Part shown: positions 25,929 through 33,133 of the stretch, piece by piece
How positions within the stretch are numbered: position 1 is the stretch's first letter
Layout of the letters: every line of letters begins with the position of its first letter
Assembly (NCBI RefSeq): GCF_006539865.1
Contig: NZ_BJNV01000036.1
Location: 1 to 48,541, forward strand
From: Zoogloea ramigera
GTDB lineage: Bacteria > Pseudomonadota > Gammaproteobacteria > Burkholderiales > Rhodocyclaceae
Direction: 5' to 3'
Length of the DNA stretch: 48,541 nt
Notes under the pieces: generated by a model
The model's database searches: none
Seen by the model: the letters and a program-made list of their open reading frames with translations, nothing else
What the model was told of the DNA's origin: nothing
Program-made: the position numbers and the translations under genes

Positions 25929-28280
25929 GTGGCCGCGGGCCTCCCACTCCGCTTCCGCCCCCTGCGCCACGGCCTGGCTGTGCTGCTGGGGGCGATGCTG
26001 ATCGCCGACCAGCTCTTGCCGCCACCCCTGCCCGGCCACGACACGGGCCAGGCCCTGCTCATCGTGGCCCGCGACGGCACGCCACTGCGCGCCTTCCCCG
26101 ACCGCAACCACGTGTGGCGCCACCCGGTGGCGCTGGGCGACGTGGCGCCCGCCTACCACGAAGCCCTGCTGCGCTACGAAGACCGCTATTTTCGCTGGCA
26201 CCCGGGGGTCAATCCCTTCGCGCTCGCGCGCGCCGCCGGCCAGTGGGCCATCAACGGTCGCATCGTCTCGGGCGGCTCGACGATCACCATGCAGGTCGCC
26301 CGCATCCTCGAGCCCACACCGCGCAGCCTGACCGGCAAGGGCCGCCAGATCCTGCGCGCGCTGCAGCTCGAAGCCCGGCTGTCGAAGGACGAGATCCTCA
26401 CCCTATACCTCAACCACGCCCCGATGGGCGGCGTGCTCGAAGGCGTCGAGGCCGCCAGCCGCGCCTACCTCGGCAAGCCCGCCCGCCGCCTCACCCACGC
26501 CGAGGCCGCGCTGCTGGTGGTGCTGCCCCAGGCCCCGTCGCTGCTGCGCCCCGACCGCCACCCCGCCGCCGCCCGCGCCGCCCGCGACAAGGTGCTCCAG
26601 CGCATGCGCGGCACGTGGCGCGAGGCCGACATCGCCGACGCCCTGCAGGAGCCCGCCTACGCCCAGGCCCTGCGCGAGCCGCTGCTCGCCCCGCTGCTCG
26701 CCGAACGCCTCAAGAGAACCGCCGCCGGCCGCCCGCGCCTCGACACCACCCTCGACGCCCAGGCCCAGCAGACCGTCGAGCTGCTGCTGGCCGACCGGCT
26801 CGGCGGGCTGCCGGCGCGGGTGTCGATGGCGGCGCTGGTGGTCGACAACGCCAGCCTGGAGGTGCGCGCCTACGCCGGCTCGGCCGACTTCAGCGACGCC
26901 GAGCGCTTCAGCCACGTGGACATGGTGCAGGCCGCCCGCTCGCCCGGCTCGACGCTCAAGCCCTTTCTGTACGGTCTGGCCCTCGACGAGGGCCTGATCC
27001 ACTCCGAATCCCTGCTGGCCGACGTGCCCCAGTCCTTCGGCGGCTACCAGCCGGGCAACTTCCAGCAATCCTTCCACGGCCCGGTGAGCGTCTCCGAGGC
27101 CCTCACCAAATCCCTCAACGTGCCGGCCGTCGAGGTGCTGGAGCGCCTCGACCCGGTGCGCTTCGTGGCGCTCTTGCGGCGGGGCGGGCTGAAGCTGGAA
27201 TTTGCCAAGGGCGGCGAGCCCAACCTGGCGGTGATCCTCGGCGGCGCCAGCACCCGCCTTGAGCAGCTGGTCGGCGCCTACACCGCCTTCGCCCGCCAGG
27301 GCCTCGCCGGCAAGCCGCGCTACACGCCGGACGCCCCCGTCGAAGAGCAGCGCATGCTGTCGGCCGGCGCCGCCTTCATCATCCGCGACCTGCTCGAATC
27401 GGGCGGCCCGCTGGGCCGGGCGGTGGAAAGCGGCGCCGGCATCCGCCGCGGCATCGCCTGGAAGACCGGCACCAGCTTCGGCTTCCGGGACGCGTGGTCG
27501 GTGGGCGTCTCCGACCGCTACACCATCGGCGTGTGGGTCGGCCGGCCCGACGGCACCCCCAACCCGGGCTTCTTCGGCGCCAACATCGCGGCCCCGCTGC
27601 TGGTGGACCTCTTCAACGCCCTCGACGCCGGCCCGCCAGCACCGCGCACACCGCCGCACGGCGTGAAGCAGGAACGCATCTGCTGGCCCCTCGGCACCCG
27701 CGCCGCCGGCGTGGACGACCGCCTGTGCCACCAGAGCCGCCTCGCCTGGACCCTCAACGACGCCGCCCCGCCCACCTTCCCCGACCGCCTGCGCGGCGGC
27801 GAGGCCCGCTACGACATCCAGCTCACCCCCGACGGCCAGCTGCGCGCCCGCCCCGACTGCCACGCCGGCCCGCTCGAAACCCGGCCGATGGCCCGCTGGC
27901 CGGCGGTGCTGGAACCCTGGCTGGACGACAACCTGCGCCGCCGCGCGCTGCCGCCCCAGTGGGCCGCGTCCTGCGCCGGCCAGGCAAGGCCGGAGAGCGG
28001 CCTCAAGATCGTCGGCGCGAGCAACGGCGAGATCCTGCGCCGCTCCGCCGGCGGCGACGCGCCGCTCCTCCACCTCGAAGTGCGCGGCCACGCGGTGCGC
28101 AGCCAGACGGCCGGCACCGGCCCGGGGAGCGAGGTGGTATGGCTGGTCAACGGCCGCCCCAGCGCCCGCCAGCCCGCCGGCAAAGGCTTCGAACAACGCC
28201 TCACCGAACCCGGCCGCTACGACATCACCGTGCTGGACGACAGCGGCGCCTACGACCGCATCAGCCTGAGCGTGCGCTGA
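25929..28280 (+). CDS. pbpC: Penicillin-binding protein 1C (glycosyltransferase/transpeptidase)
   Basis: 783 residues starting with GTG. A membrane helix at ~14-30 precedes a family 51 glycosyltransferase domain (EDRYFRWHPGVNPFALARA, GGSTITMQVAR, NHAPMGG). The transpeptidase domain has Ser341 in STLK, SLN, and KTGTSFGFRDAW. The C-terminal ~100 residues are the PbpC-type BiPBP_C beta domain. It polymerises and may cross-link peptidoglycan in the periplasm. It directly follows the alpha-2-macroglobulin gene, as in many proteobacteria. Confidence 0.95.
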   Translation: MAAGLPLRFRPLRHGLAVLLGAMLIADQLLPPPLPGHDTGQALLIVARDGTPLRAFPDRNHVWRHPVALGDVAPAYHEALLRYEDRYFRWHPGVNPFALARAAGQWAINGRIVSGGSTITMQVARILEPTPRSLTGKGRQILRALQLEARLSKDEILTLYLNHAPMGGVLEGVEAASRAYLGKPARRLTHAEAALLVVLPQAPSLLRPDRHPAAARAARDKVLQRMRGTWREADIADALQEPAYAQALREPLLAPLLAERLKRTAAGRPRLDTTLDAQAQQTVELLLADRLGGLPARVSMAALVVDNASLEVRAYAGSADFSDAERFSHVDMVQAARSPGSTLKPFLYGLALDEGLIHSESLLADVPQSFGGYQPGNFQQSFHGPVSVSEALTKSLNVPAVEVLERLDPVRFVALLRRGGLKLEFAKGGEPNLAVILGGASTRLEQLVGAYTAFARQGLAGKPRYTPDAPVEEQRMLSAGAAFIIRDLLESGGPLGRAVESGAGIRRGIAWKTGTSFGFRDAWSVGVSDRYTIGVWVGRPDGTPNPGFFGANIAAPLLVDLFNALDAGPPAPRTPPHGVKQERICWPLGTRAAGVDDRLCHQSRLAWTLNDAAPPTFPDRLRGGEARYDIQLTPDGQLRARPDCHAGPLETRPMARWPAVLEPWLDDNLRRRALPPQWAASCAGQARPESGLKIVGASNGEILRRSAGGDAPLLHLEVRGHAVRSQTAGTGPGSEVVWLVNGRPSARQPAGKGFEQRLTEPGRYDITVLDDSGAYDRISLSVR

Positions 28281-28303
28281 AGCGGACAAGCGCTGCGGCG
28301 CCA

Positions 28304-28342
28304 TGTAGGGGCGACTTGTAGGGGCGACTTGTAGGGGCGACT
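28304..28342 (+). repeat. Three exact tandem copies of a 13-bp unit
   Basis: TGTAGGGGCGACT is repeated three times without change, the third copy running into a REP-like palindrome. It is probably expansion of the left part of the REP element after pbpC. Confidence 0.85.
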
Positions 28343-28413
28343 TCAGTCGCCCGCAGCTGGTCAAATGACGCCTGATCCTTCATTCAAGCTCCGCGGGCGA
28401 CTGAAGTCGCCCC
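28334..28413. repeat. Pair of inverted REP-like palindromic elements
   Basis: The same 21-bp sequence, beginning GGGGCGACT and ending AGTCGCCCGC, occurs at 28334-28354 (+) and 28393-28413 (-). Each copy is itself a hairpin with an 8-bp stem. The layout resembles a BIME made of two REPs. Similar GTAGGnGCGnCTTCAGnCGC elements are common in beta- and gammaproteobacteria and are mobilised by RAYT transposases; none is present here. Confidence 0.75.
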
Positions 28414-28428
28414 CACAGCACAAAAACA

Positions 28429-28459
28429 AAAAGGCCCGGGCTTTCGCGCGGACCTTTTG
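28429..28459 (-). terminator. Terminator downstream of tRNA-Tyr
   Basis: On the minus strand AAAAGGTCC pairs with GGGCCTTTT (one G-U pair) and is followed by further T residues. Confidence 0.65.
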
Positions 28460-28471
28460 GCTTGTGCTGGA

Positions 28472-28556
28472 TGGTGGAGGGAGAAGGATTCGAACCTTCG
28501 AAGGCAGTGCCGTCAGATTTACAGTCTGATCCCTTTGACCGCTCGGGAATCCCTCC
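28472..28556 (-). tRNA. tRNA-Tyr (anticodon GTA)
   Basis: 85 bases including an encoded CCA. The acceptor stem GGAGGGA/TCCCTCC, anticodon loop CTGTAAA, a long variable arm typical of bacterial tRNA-Tyr, and GGTTCGAATCC in the T arm can be read on the minus strand. Confidence 0.96.
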
Positions 28557-28618
28557 ACGGGACACAGGGCGCGGATTATATACGGGCCGGCGAGTTAGTC
28601 AAGCACCTGCGGCATCCC

Positions 28619-28948
28619 GCACAAACACCCCGACGCGTGGCGCAATCGCCGAGGAAACCCGCGCAAGCGTCGCGACGGGTGGCGCAATCATCGAGGAGTC
28701 CCGCGCAATCGCTGCGGAGACCCGCGCGATTTTCCAGCCAACCCGAGCAATTTTCCAGCCAACCCGCGCAAACGCCGAGGGGCATGGCGCAATCACCGGG
28801 GAGAACGTCGCATGGGTTGGAAGACCTGGCGCAGGGGTCAGGAGAGATCTCCCGAACTTCAAGGCGTGTCGCCGGAAATGTGCGGAGAGTCTCCTATGGC
28901 CTGCGCCAGGTGGATGAAGAATTGCGTGGGTTGACTGGAAAATCGCGC
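28619..28948. repeat. Head-to-head array of degenerate 21-bp repeats
   Basis: From 28619, eleven consecutive units of exactly 21 bp begin with GCGCAA or a close variant (starts at 28619, 28640, 28661 and so on to 28829); the consensus is about GCGCAATCnCCGAGGAnACCC. From 28948 leftward the same unit appears on the minus strand (28928-28948, 28907-28927, 28886-28906 and a weaker one at 28865-28885). The 25 bases 28720-28744 and 28928-28952 are inverted copies with one mismatch. Open frames across it are a by-product of the 3n period and overlap the tRNA, so I do not call a gene. Function unknown; a protein-binding array or a folded single-strand structure are possibilities. Confidence 0.85.
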
Positions 28949-28952
28949 GGGT

Positions 28953-29614
28953 GCACGGAATCGTCGGGGGAGTCGGAGAGAGAAAATAAAATAATACAAA
29001 ACAGCCACTTACAAGAACGAGCAGCCTAACACCCGCCGGCAACCCAGCTTTCAAGCGCGTCACACGCCCGGAGACGCAAAACCATCCACCACGGCGGGGG
29101 GCTGGCGCCAGCGTGCGGCCATCCAGACGACGTCCCACAGCGGGCCGGACTCGTCCCGGTGGGTTTGGCGCTGACAGCCTGACAGGCGGCGGCCCCCCGC
29201 GAAGGGATGTGTCAGTGCTCGATGTGGCGGCTTGTCGGCCTTTGCGGACGCTCATGGTTCGTACTGAATCAGTCAGCAGTGCATCAGTTACCTGACGCTC
29301 AGATGTCCGAATCACCCAGCTCCGACCACCAGTACCCGACCCTTGCTGACTTATAACAAATGGCAGTCTGATCGCGAAACTTCGGTGAAATCAGTCGGCG
29401 CGCCGCCTTGGCGCTACTAGCGCTACCAACCCACCAAGTGCAATGCCGTGACCTTGGCGTTGCCGCATGGCGGCACTCCCTATCTGCGCCAGAGCACACA
29501 AGGCGCAGACACAACCGTCCATCCTGATAGTATGTACACCTATTGGGCCTAATGGCCCCGTCAATGCGTTAAGCATGATCAGCTTGCAGCGTGGTGTTCC
29601 TTCATGAAGGAGAG
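28953..29614. other. Non-coding junction before the low-GC block
   Basis: No credible gene. GC content drops along this stretch towards the accessory genes. It contains a small palindrome GGGCC-TAAT-GGCCC near 29545-29560 and AT-rich patches (around 29340-29350 and 29525-29545) that could hold a promoter for the next gene. No integrase, transposase or clear direct repeat is visible. Confidence 0.4.
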
Positions 29615-30868
29615 ATGGTCTTGGAAATAGTCATTGTTAGCTTGGCGTGCTTAGCGCTCGGGATCGGTCTGACTGTCGTATGGATGAAGATCCGTGCGAG
29701 AAGCGCTGGTACAACGCCCCATGATGAGCATCCGGAAGCTCCCTCGGCCGACGGCGTGGCGCCAGTAAAAGTAGTTGTTGCCAATGGTGATCAGGAAGTG
29801 ATGTCGATGACCAAACTGGACGACTCGGATCCAAACATGGAACTGCTGCGTAATGCGACCAGATTGCCTCAGCATGTAGTATCTGGAGTACTCAAGTCCC
29901 TCGTAGAGCCGCTCATGCAGGTAGCGCCCTCAGTAGTCACTGCTGTAGCGACCCACAGCAAGCAACTGATGGAAGTAGTGATCAACGGCCAGATGCTTGC
30001 AGCAACTGACGGTAACGGCCTTCGCGCAATTGCCAAGGCAGGCAAGGGATTTGAGCACGCGCGCCTTTACGAACCAAGCAACTTACAGAATATTGCCAAT
30101 GCCGCTGCCATCTGGCAACTCGCTTCCGTTGTTGTTGCTCAGAAGCACTTGGCCGACATTAGCGCAACGCTGAAACGCGTTGAATCCAAAGTGGACAGCA
30201 TTCAGAGCTTCCTAGAAGAAGAGCGTCTCGCAGTGATCAAAAGCGCAATCAATTATCTCGAAGTGGCGAGAAAAGCCGTCGAAAATGGCGAGTTTCTTGA
30301 GCGTACAAGGGCTGAATTGGAGCGCTTCGACATCGAGCTTGATCGCGCAAGCATGTCACTCGTCGAACAGGCAAAACGCGAGTCAAGAATTGAACTTGAA
30401 CGTGACTCTGTCGGTTGTGAAGGCGAATACACAAGTGCGCTTGCCAAGCACAAACGCCTTAGCCGTTTAGGCGAGGAGTTGATACTTTGCAATGAGGCAC
30501 GACTGGCAAACTGGTATCTTTGCTCAATTTACCATGATAGCAGCAAGACACTTGAGCCTCGCCTCGAGCAGATCAAGAAGAGCATCAAGGAGATAAGTTC
30601 GTTACAAGATAGATTGTCGAAGTCGGTAAAGGACGATTGCGAGTTGATCAGCGCAACATTCACCCTCGGTAGCACCATCAATGAAAGGCGCTCTGATGTG
30701 AAGTCGGCTGCCAAGGTTGGAAAACATGCGCTCCAAGATGGCCTTCGCCGTAGCGAAGAGATCGTAGTAAAACTTGAGACAGTCAGCGCCGACCGCCAAG
30801 CGATCAACCGTCTCGTTATCGAGACGACGAACGGGGTTCCGTCCGCGGCGTACCTGTGTCAAAAGTAG
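29615..30868 (+). CDS. Unrecognised membrane-anchored coiled-coil protein
   Basis: About 417 residues. A single N-terminal membrane helix (residues ~3-24) is followed by a polar linker. The segment around residues 80-185 (HVVSGVLKSLVEPL, then IWQLASVVVAQKHL) looks folded and helical. From ~180 to 400 there are long charged helices (KRVESKVDSIQSFLEEER, KKSIKEISSLQDRLSKSVK), probably coiled coil facing the cytosol. AAGGAG lies two bases from the ATG at 29615; a TTG at 29621 would have better spacing, and a GTG at 29591 is open too. Codon use is clearly less GC-biased than the surrounding chromosome, suggesting acquisition. I do not recognise the family. It is followed by a TIR gene and may be part of a defence cluster (inference). 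Confidence 0.7.
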   Translation: MVLEIVIVSLACLALGIGLTVVWMKIRARSAGTTPHDEHPEAPSADGVAPVKVVVANGDQEVMSMTKLDDSDPNMELLRNATRLPQHVVSGVLKSLVEPLMQVAPSVVTAVATHSKQLMEVVINGQMLAATDGNGLRAIAKAGKGFEHARLYEPSNLQNIANAAAIWQLASVVVAQKHLADISATLKRVESKVDSIQSFLEEERLAVIKSAINYLEVARKAVENGEFLERTRAELERFDIELDRASMSLVEQAKRESRIELERDSVGCEGEYTSALAKHKRLSRLGEELILCNEARLANWYLCSIYHDSSKTLEPRLEQIKKSIKEISSLQDRLSKSVKDDCELISATFTLGSTINERRSDVKSAAKVGKHALQDGLRRSEEIVVKLETVSADRQAINRLVIETTNGVPSAAYLCQK

Positions 30869-30961
30869 CGTGCCTCGGCATTGATCGCCGAATGTTATTC
30901 GCAGCTTTTCTTTTGATAAAACCTGACAGTCTTACCGATGCTTATGTTGAGAACAATATCT

Positions 30962-31034
30962 AAGATGGCGTTCAACCTCGCTCTCATTGGTCGCTCGATG
31001 CTGAAATATAAAGCCGCGCAACGCCGGCCATCTT
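30962..31034. repeat. Imperfect inverted repeat upstream of the TIR gene
   Basis: AAGATGG-CGTT at 30962-30972 pairs with AACG-CCGG-CCATCTT at 31020-31034, leaving CCGG bulged and a ~47-base loop. It lies 19 bp before the TIR start codon and could be a regulatory hairpin or the scar of an insertion. Confidence 0.5.
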
Positions 31035-31052
31035 GAAATAGGCGAAATTTCT

Positions 31053-32024
31053 ATGACACCCACCGATCGCAAGAAGGTCGCTGTGATTGCCAAGTACGCT
31101 GTAGAGTCATTTTCGGAAAGCGACTGGTATAGCCTGGGACAAATCACAGGTAACTTAAAAGCTGTAACTGATCACCCCCGTCTTCTACGTGCATTGAGTT
31201 TTGGTGACGATGACTACGAGAGTTGCGCAATACAAGTAATTGATGAAGTATTCAATTCGGACAGTTCAAGTATCGCCGAGATAATTGAATACTTTGATAT
31301 AGATCTTTGGTATTCAAATAAGGCTCCAGAAAAGCACAAAAGAATATTTTTGTCACCCCCAACAACAGTCGCAGATTTCTGGGGAGATGGTTTTGTCAAA
31401 GCATTCATAAGCCACCTCTCTTCAAATCGCGCACGCATGTCTGCGTTAAAGTCTAATCTTTCTAACTGGGGGATATCAGCATTTGTTGCCCATGAGGATA
31501 TTGAAGCATCTAGAGAGTGGCGCGAGGAAGTTGAGGCGGGCCTTGAAACAATGGAAGTTCTAATTGCCGTTGTAGAGCCAGGATTCAAAGAGTCTGATTG
31601 GTGCGCCCAAGAAGTTGGCTATGCGTTAGGAAGAAGAGTAGACATTATTCCGTTGCGTGCGGGCATGGATCCCTTTGGATTTTTTGGAAAGTACCAGGGC
31701 CTTCAAATCAAAGGCAAGCAGCCAAAGGCTGTTGCGGATGAAATTGTTCAAACCCTGCTGAAGAAGCCAGCACATAGAGAAAAATTACTACAGAGCATGT
31801 CGAAAGCTCTAGCCGGCCTCTCGTCTGATAAAAAAATTGACCAAATTCGGCTTTTTGAATCGTGGTCAATAGCAACAGACGCGCAAATTAAAGAAATACT
31901 TGAGCGCTCATCTTTGTCTGAGTTCGAGAAGAAAAACCTTAGAAGCACAATCGATAAAGTTGGCGCATTCACGTCATCAAGCCAGCGGGCAATAGCAGAC
32001 GATCTCGACAGCATTCCATTTTGA
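31053..32024 (+). CDS. TIR-domain protein with novel N-terminal domain (putative NAD+-cleaving defence effector)
   Basis: 323 residues. A TIR domain spans about 113-240: KAFISHLSSNR, AFVAHEDI, then SDWCAQEVGYAL with Glu187 in the position of the NADase catalytic Glu of bacterial TIRs. Bacterial TIR enzymes cleave NAD+ or make cyclic ADP-ribose signals during phage infection. The first ~105 residues (SDWYSLGQITG, DDDYESCAIQVIDEVF, EIIEYFDIDLWY) form a helical domain I do not recognise; this may sense or oligomerise. The C-terminal ~80 residues are charged helices. Base composition is markedly AT-rich against the neighbours. No Thoeris ThsA or other standard partner is adjacent. Function in defence is inferred from the family. 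Confidence 0.82.
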   Translation: MTPTDRKKVAVIAKYAVESFSESDWYSLGQITGNLKAVTDHPRLLRALSFGDDDYESCAIQVIDEVFNSDSSSIAEIIEYFDIDLWYSNKAPEKHKRIFLSPPTTVADFWGDGFVKAFISHLSSNRARMSALKSNLSNWGISAFVAHEDIEASREWREEVEAGLETMEVLIAVVEPGFKESDWCAQEVGYALGRRVDIIPLRAGMDPFGFFGKYQGLQIKGKQPKAVADEIVQTLLKKPAHREKLLQSMSKALAGLSSDKKIDQIRLFESWSIATDAQIKEILERSSLSEFEKKNLRSTIDKVGAFTSSSQRAIADDLDSIPF

Positions 32025-32053
32025 GCCACATTCGGCTAACAATTCCATCGAAA

Positions 32054-32074
32054 GGAACCCACAATTTGGGTTCC
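32054..32074. terminator. Hairpin downstream of the TIR gene
   Basis: A perfect 8-bp stem GGAACCCA / TGGGTTCC with loop CAATT, 29 bp after the TIR stop, followed by CTTCTC. It is probably a weak terminator separating the TIR gene from the next gene. Confidence 0.55.
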
Positions 32075-32122
32075 CTTCTCGACTTCACTGCTATGGTGCG
32101 ACCATATTAAATTTTTTACGTC

Positions 32123-32635
32123 ATGACCAAGCTCACTCCGCCCACACCGGACTACGATGATCCAAAGGAGATTTATGCCTTCTTTGGGTTGGCTTTCTAC
32201 AAAGCCAATGTACTTGAGCATGGCGTACTGAATCTTGCAGTTGCCTTGTTGATTCAGGGAAATCTTGGGATTAGCGCTGCCGATGTAATCCAACTATATG
32301 AGTCATTCGACGAGAAGACCTTTGGACAGGTCGTCAAGGTTACTAAGCGGTGGCATTCATTTCCAGACGCTTTTGTTGCAGATCTTAATCTTGCTCTGAA
32401 ATACAGAAATCACCTCGCTCATCACTTCTTCAGGGAGCACGACATCAATCACATGTCTCCCGCGGGCCGAAAGAAAATGATCGACGAGCTGATCGACATA
32501 TGGATCCACCTTGCCAAGGTAGATCAAGTGATGGATGAATACTGGTTGTCCGCTTGGGAGTCTCATGGCGTCACGAAGGAATGGATTGACAAGCAAATTG
32601 AAGCGGATGTCCAAGCGATGCCCCGTAGCGTATAA
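32123..32635 (+). CDS. HEPN-like small protein
   Basis: 170 residues, all-helical by eye. KYRNHLAHHFF contains R95-N96-x3-H100, which fits the RX4-6H motif (with polar second residue) of HEPN ribonucleases. The segment FGLAFYKANVLEHGVLNLAVALL forms a hydrophobic helix as in HEPN bundles. HEPN proteins act as RNA-cleaving toxins or defence effectors, but RN...H motifs also occur in non-enzymatic relatives, so activity is a guess. There is no ribosome-binding site before the ATG and an AT-rich patch sits just upstream, so it may be leaderless. It has its own flanking hairpins and lower-GC codon use, like the TIR gene. Confidence 0.6.
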   Translation: MTKLTPPTPDYDDPKEIYAFFGLAFYKANVLEHGVLNLAVALLIQGNLGISAADVIQLYESFDEKTFGQVVKVTKRWHSFPDAFVADLNLALKYRNHLAHHFFREHDINHMSPAGRKKMIDELIDIWIHLAKVDQVMDEYWLSAWESHGVTKEWIDKQIEADVQAMPRSV

Positions 32636-32660
32636 GACTTCAGTTGGGACGACCTCAACG

Positions 32661-32705
32661 AAAAGTCACGCACAGCGCTCACTTCGACGCTGAGCACTGA
32701 CTTTT
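32661..32705 (+). terminator. Extended inverted repeat after the HEPN-like gene
   Basis: AAAAGTCA (32661-32668) and TGACTTTT (32698-32705) flank an inner CAGCG / CGCTG pair. The T-rich end suits a rho-independent terminator on the + strand, and the symmetry would allow use on both strands. Confidence 0.6.
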
Positions 32706-32943
32706 CTCAGTCGAGGCAGACCGCTATGGATCGGTAGTACGTACTCGCCGGAATGGGACGCTGTCGCTCATGGCAGTTTGCGATTAAGAGGCAGGTAACC
32801 GGCGCATTGCCGACCTACACAGGCTTCCGCTCGAACGACCGCTCCGGCCGAGCTGCCGTCATTGGTTCCACGGGCCGCGAGTCGGCCGCAGCCAATCGCT
32901 TCATCCTGGACAAACCACACCCGCCCAACGGAGCGCACAAAGC
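32706..32943. other. Non-coding right border of the accessory segment
   Basis: GC content returns to the chromosomal level. A 78-codon open frame at 32753-32989 runs into the terminator of tRNA-Ala and has no ribosome-binding site, so I do not call it. No mobile-element signature seen. Confidence 0.4.
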
Positions 32944-32982
32944 AAAACAGCCTGTCACGCTCAAAGCGCAACAGGCTGTTTT
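32944..32982 (-). terminator. Terminator downstream of tRNA-Ala
   Basis: A 12-bp perfect stem AAAACAGCCTGT / ACAGGCTGTTTT with a small inner GCG/CGC stem; the T-rich arm lies 3' on either strand. Confidence 0.75.
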
Positions 32983-32994
32983 GTACTGAATGAG

Positions 32995-33070
<76 letters not shown>

Positions 33071-33133
33071 ACGTAAGCCGCGCATTATAACGATGCTTCC
33101 TGCCGCTGAAAAGCCCCCCTTGCAGCTTGAAGC

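Noticed and set aside
22307-26107. A 1266-codon open frame on the minus strand
   Set aside because: It lies antisense to the alpha-2-macroglobulin gene, which has clear domains and a thioester motif. The opposite frame stays open because of the strong G/C codon bias and its translation is low-complexity.
28619-28860. CRISPR array
   Set aside because: The units are contiguous 21-bp repeats with no unique spacers, and no cas genes are near.
28457-29315. Several open frames over the 21-bp repeat array, with 7-residue repeats
   Set aside because: The 21-bp period keeps all frames open, two of them run through tRNA-Tyr, and none has a ribosome-binding site or recognisable domain.
32030-32122. 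attC-like site (GCTAACAATTC followed by a hairpin) after the TIR gene
   Set aside because: There is no matching GTTRRRY right core at a suitable distance and no integrase, so an integron cassette is not supported.
32753-32989. Small open frame of 78 codons before tRNA-Ala
   Set aside because: It reads into the terminator hairpin, lacks a ribosome-binding site and resembles no known protein.
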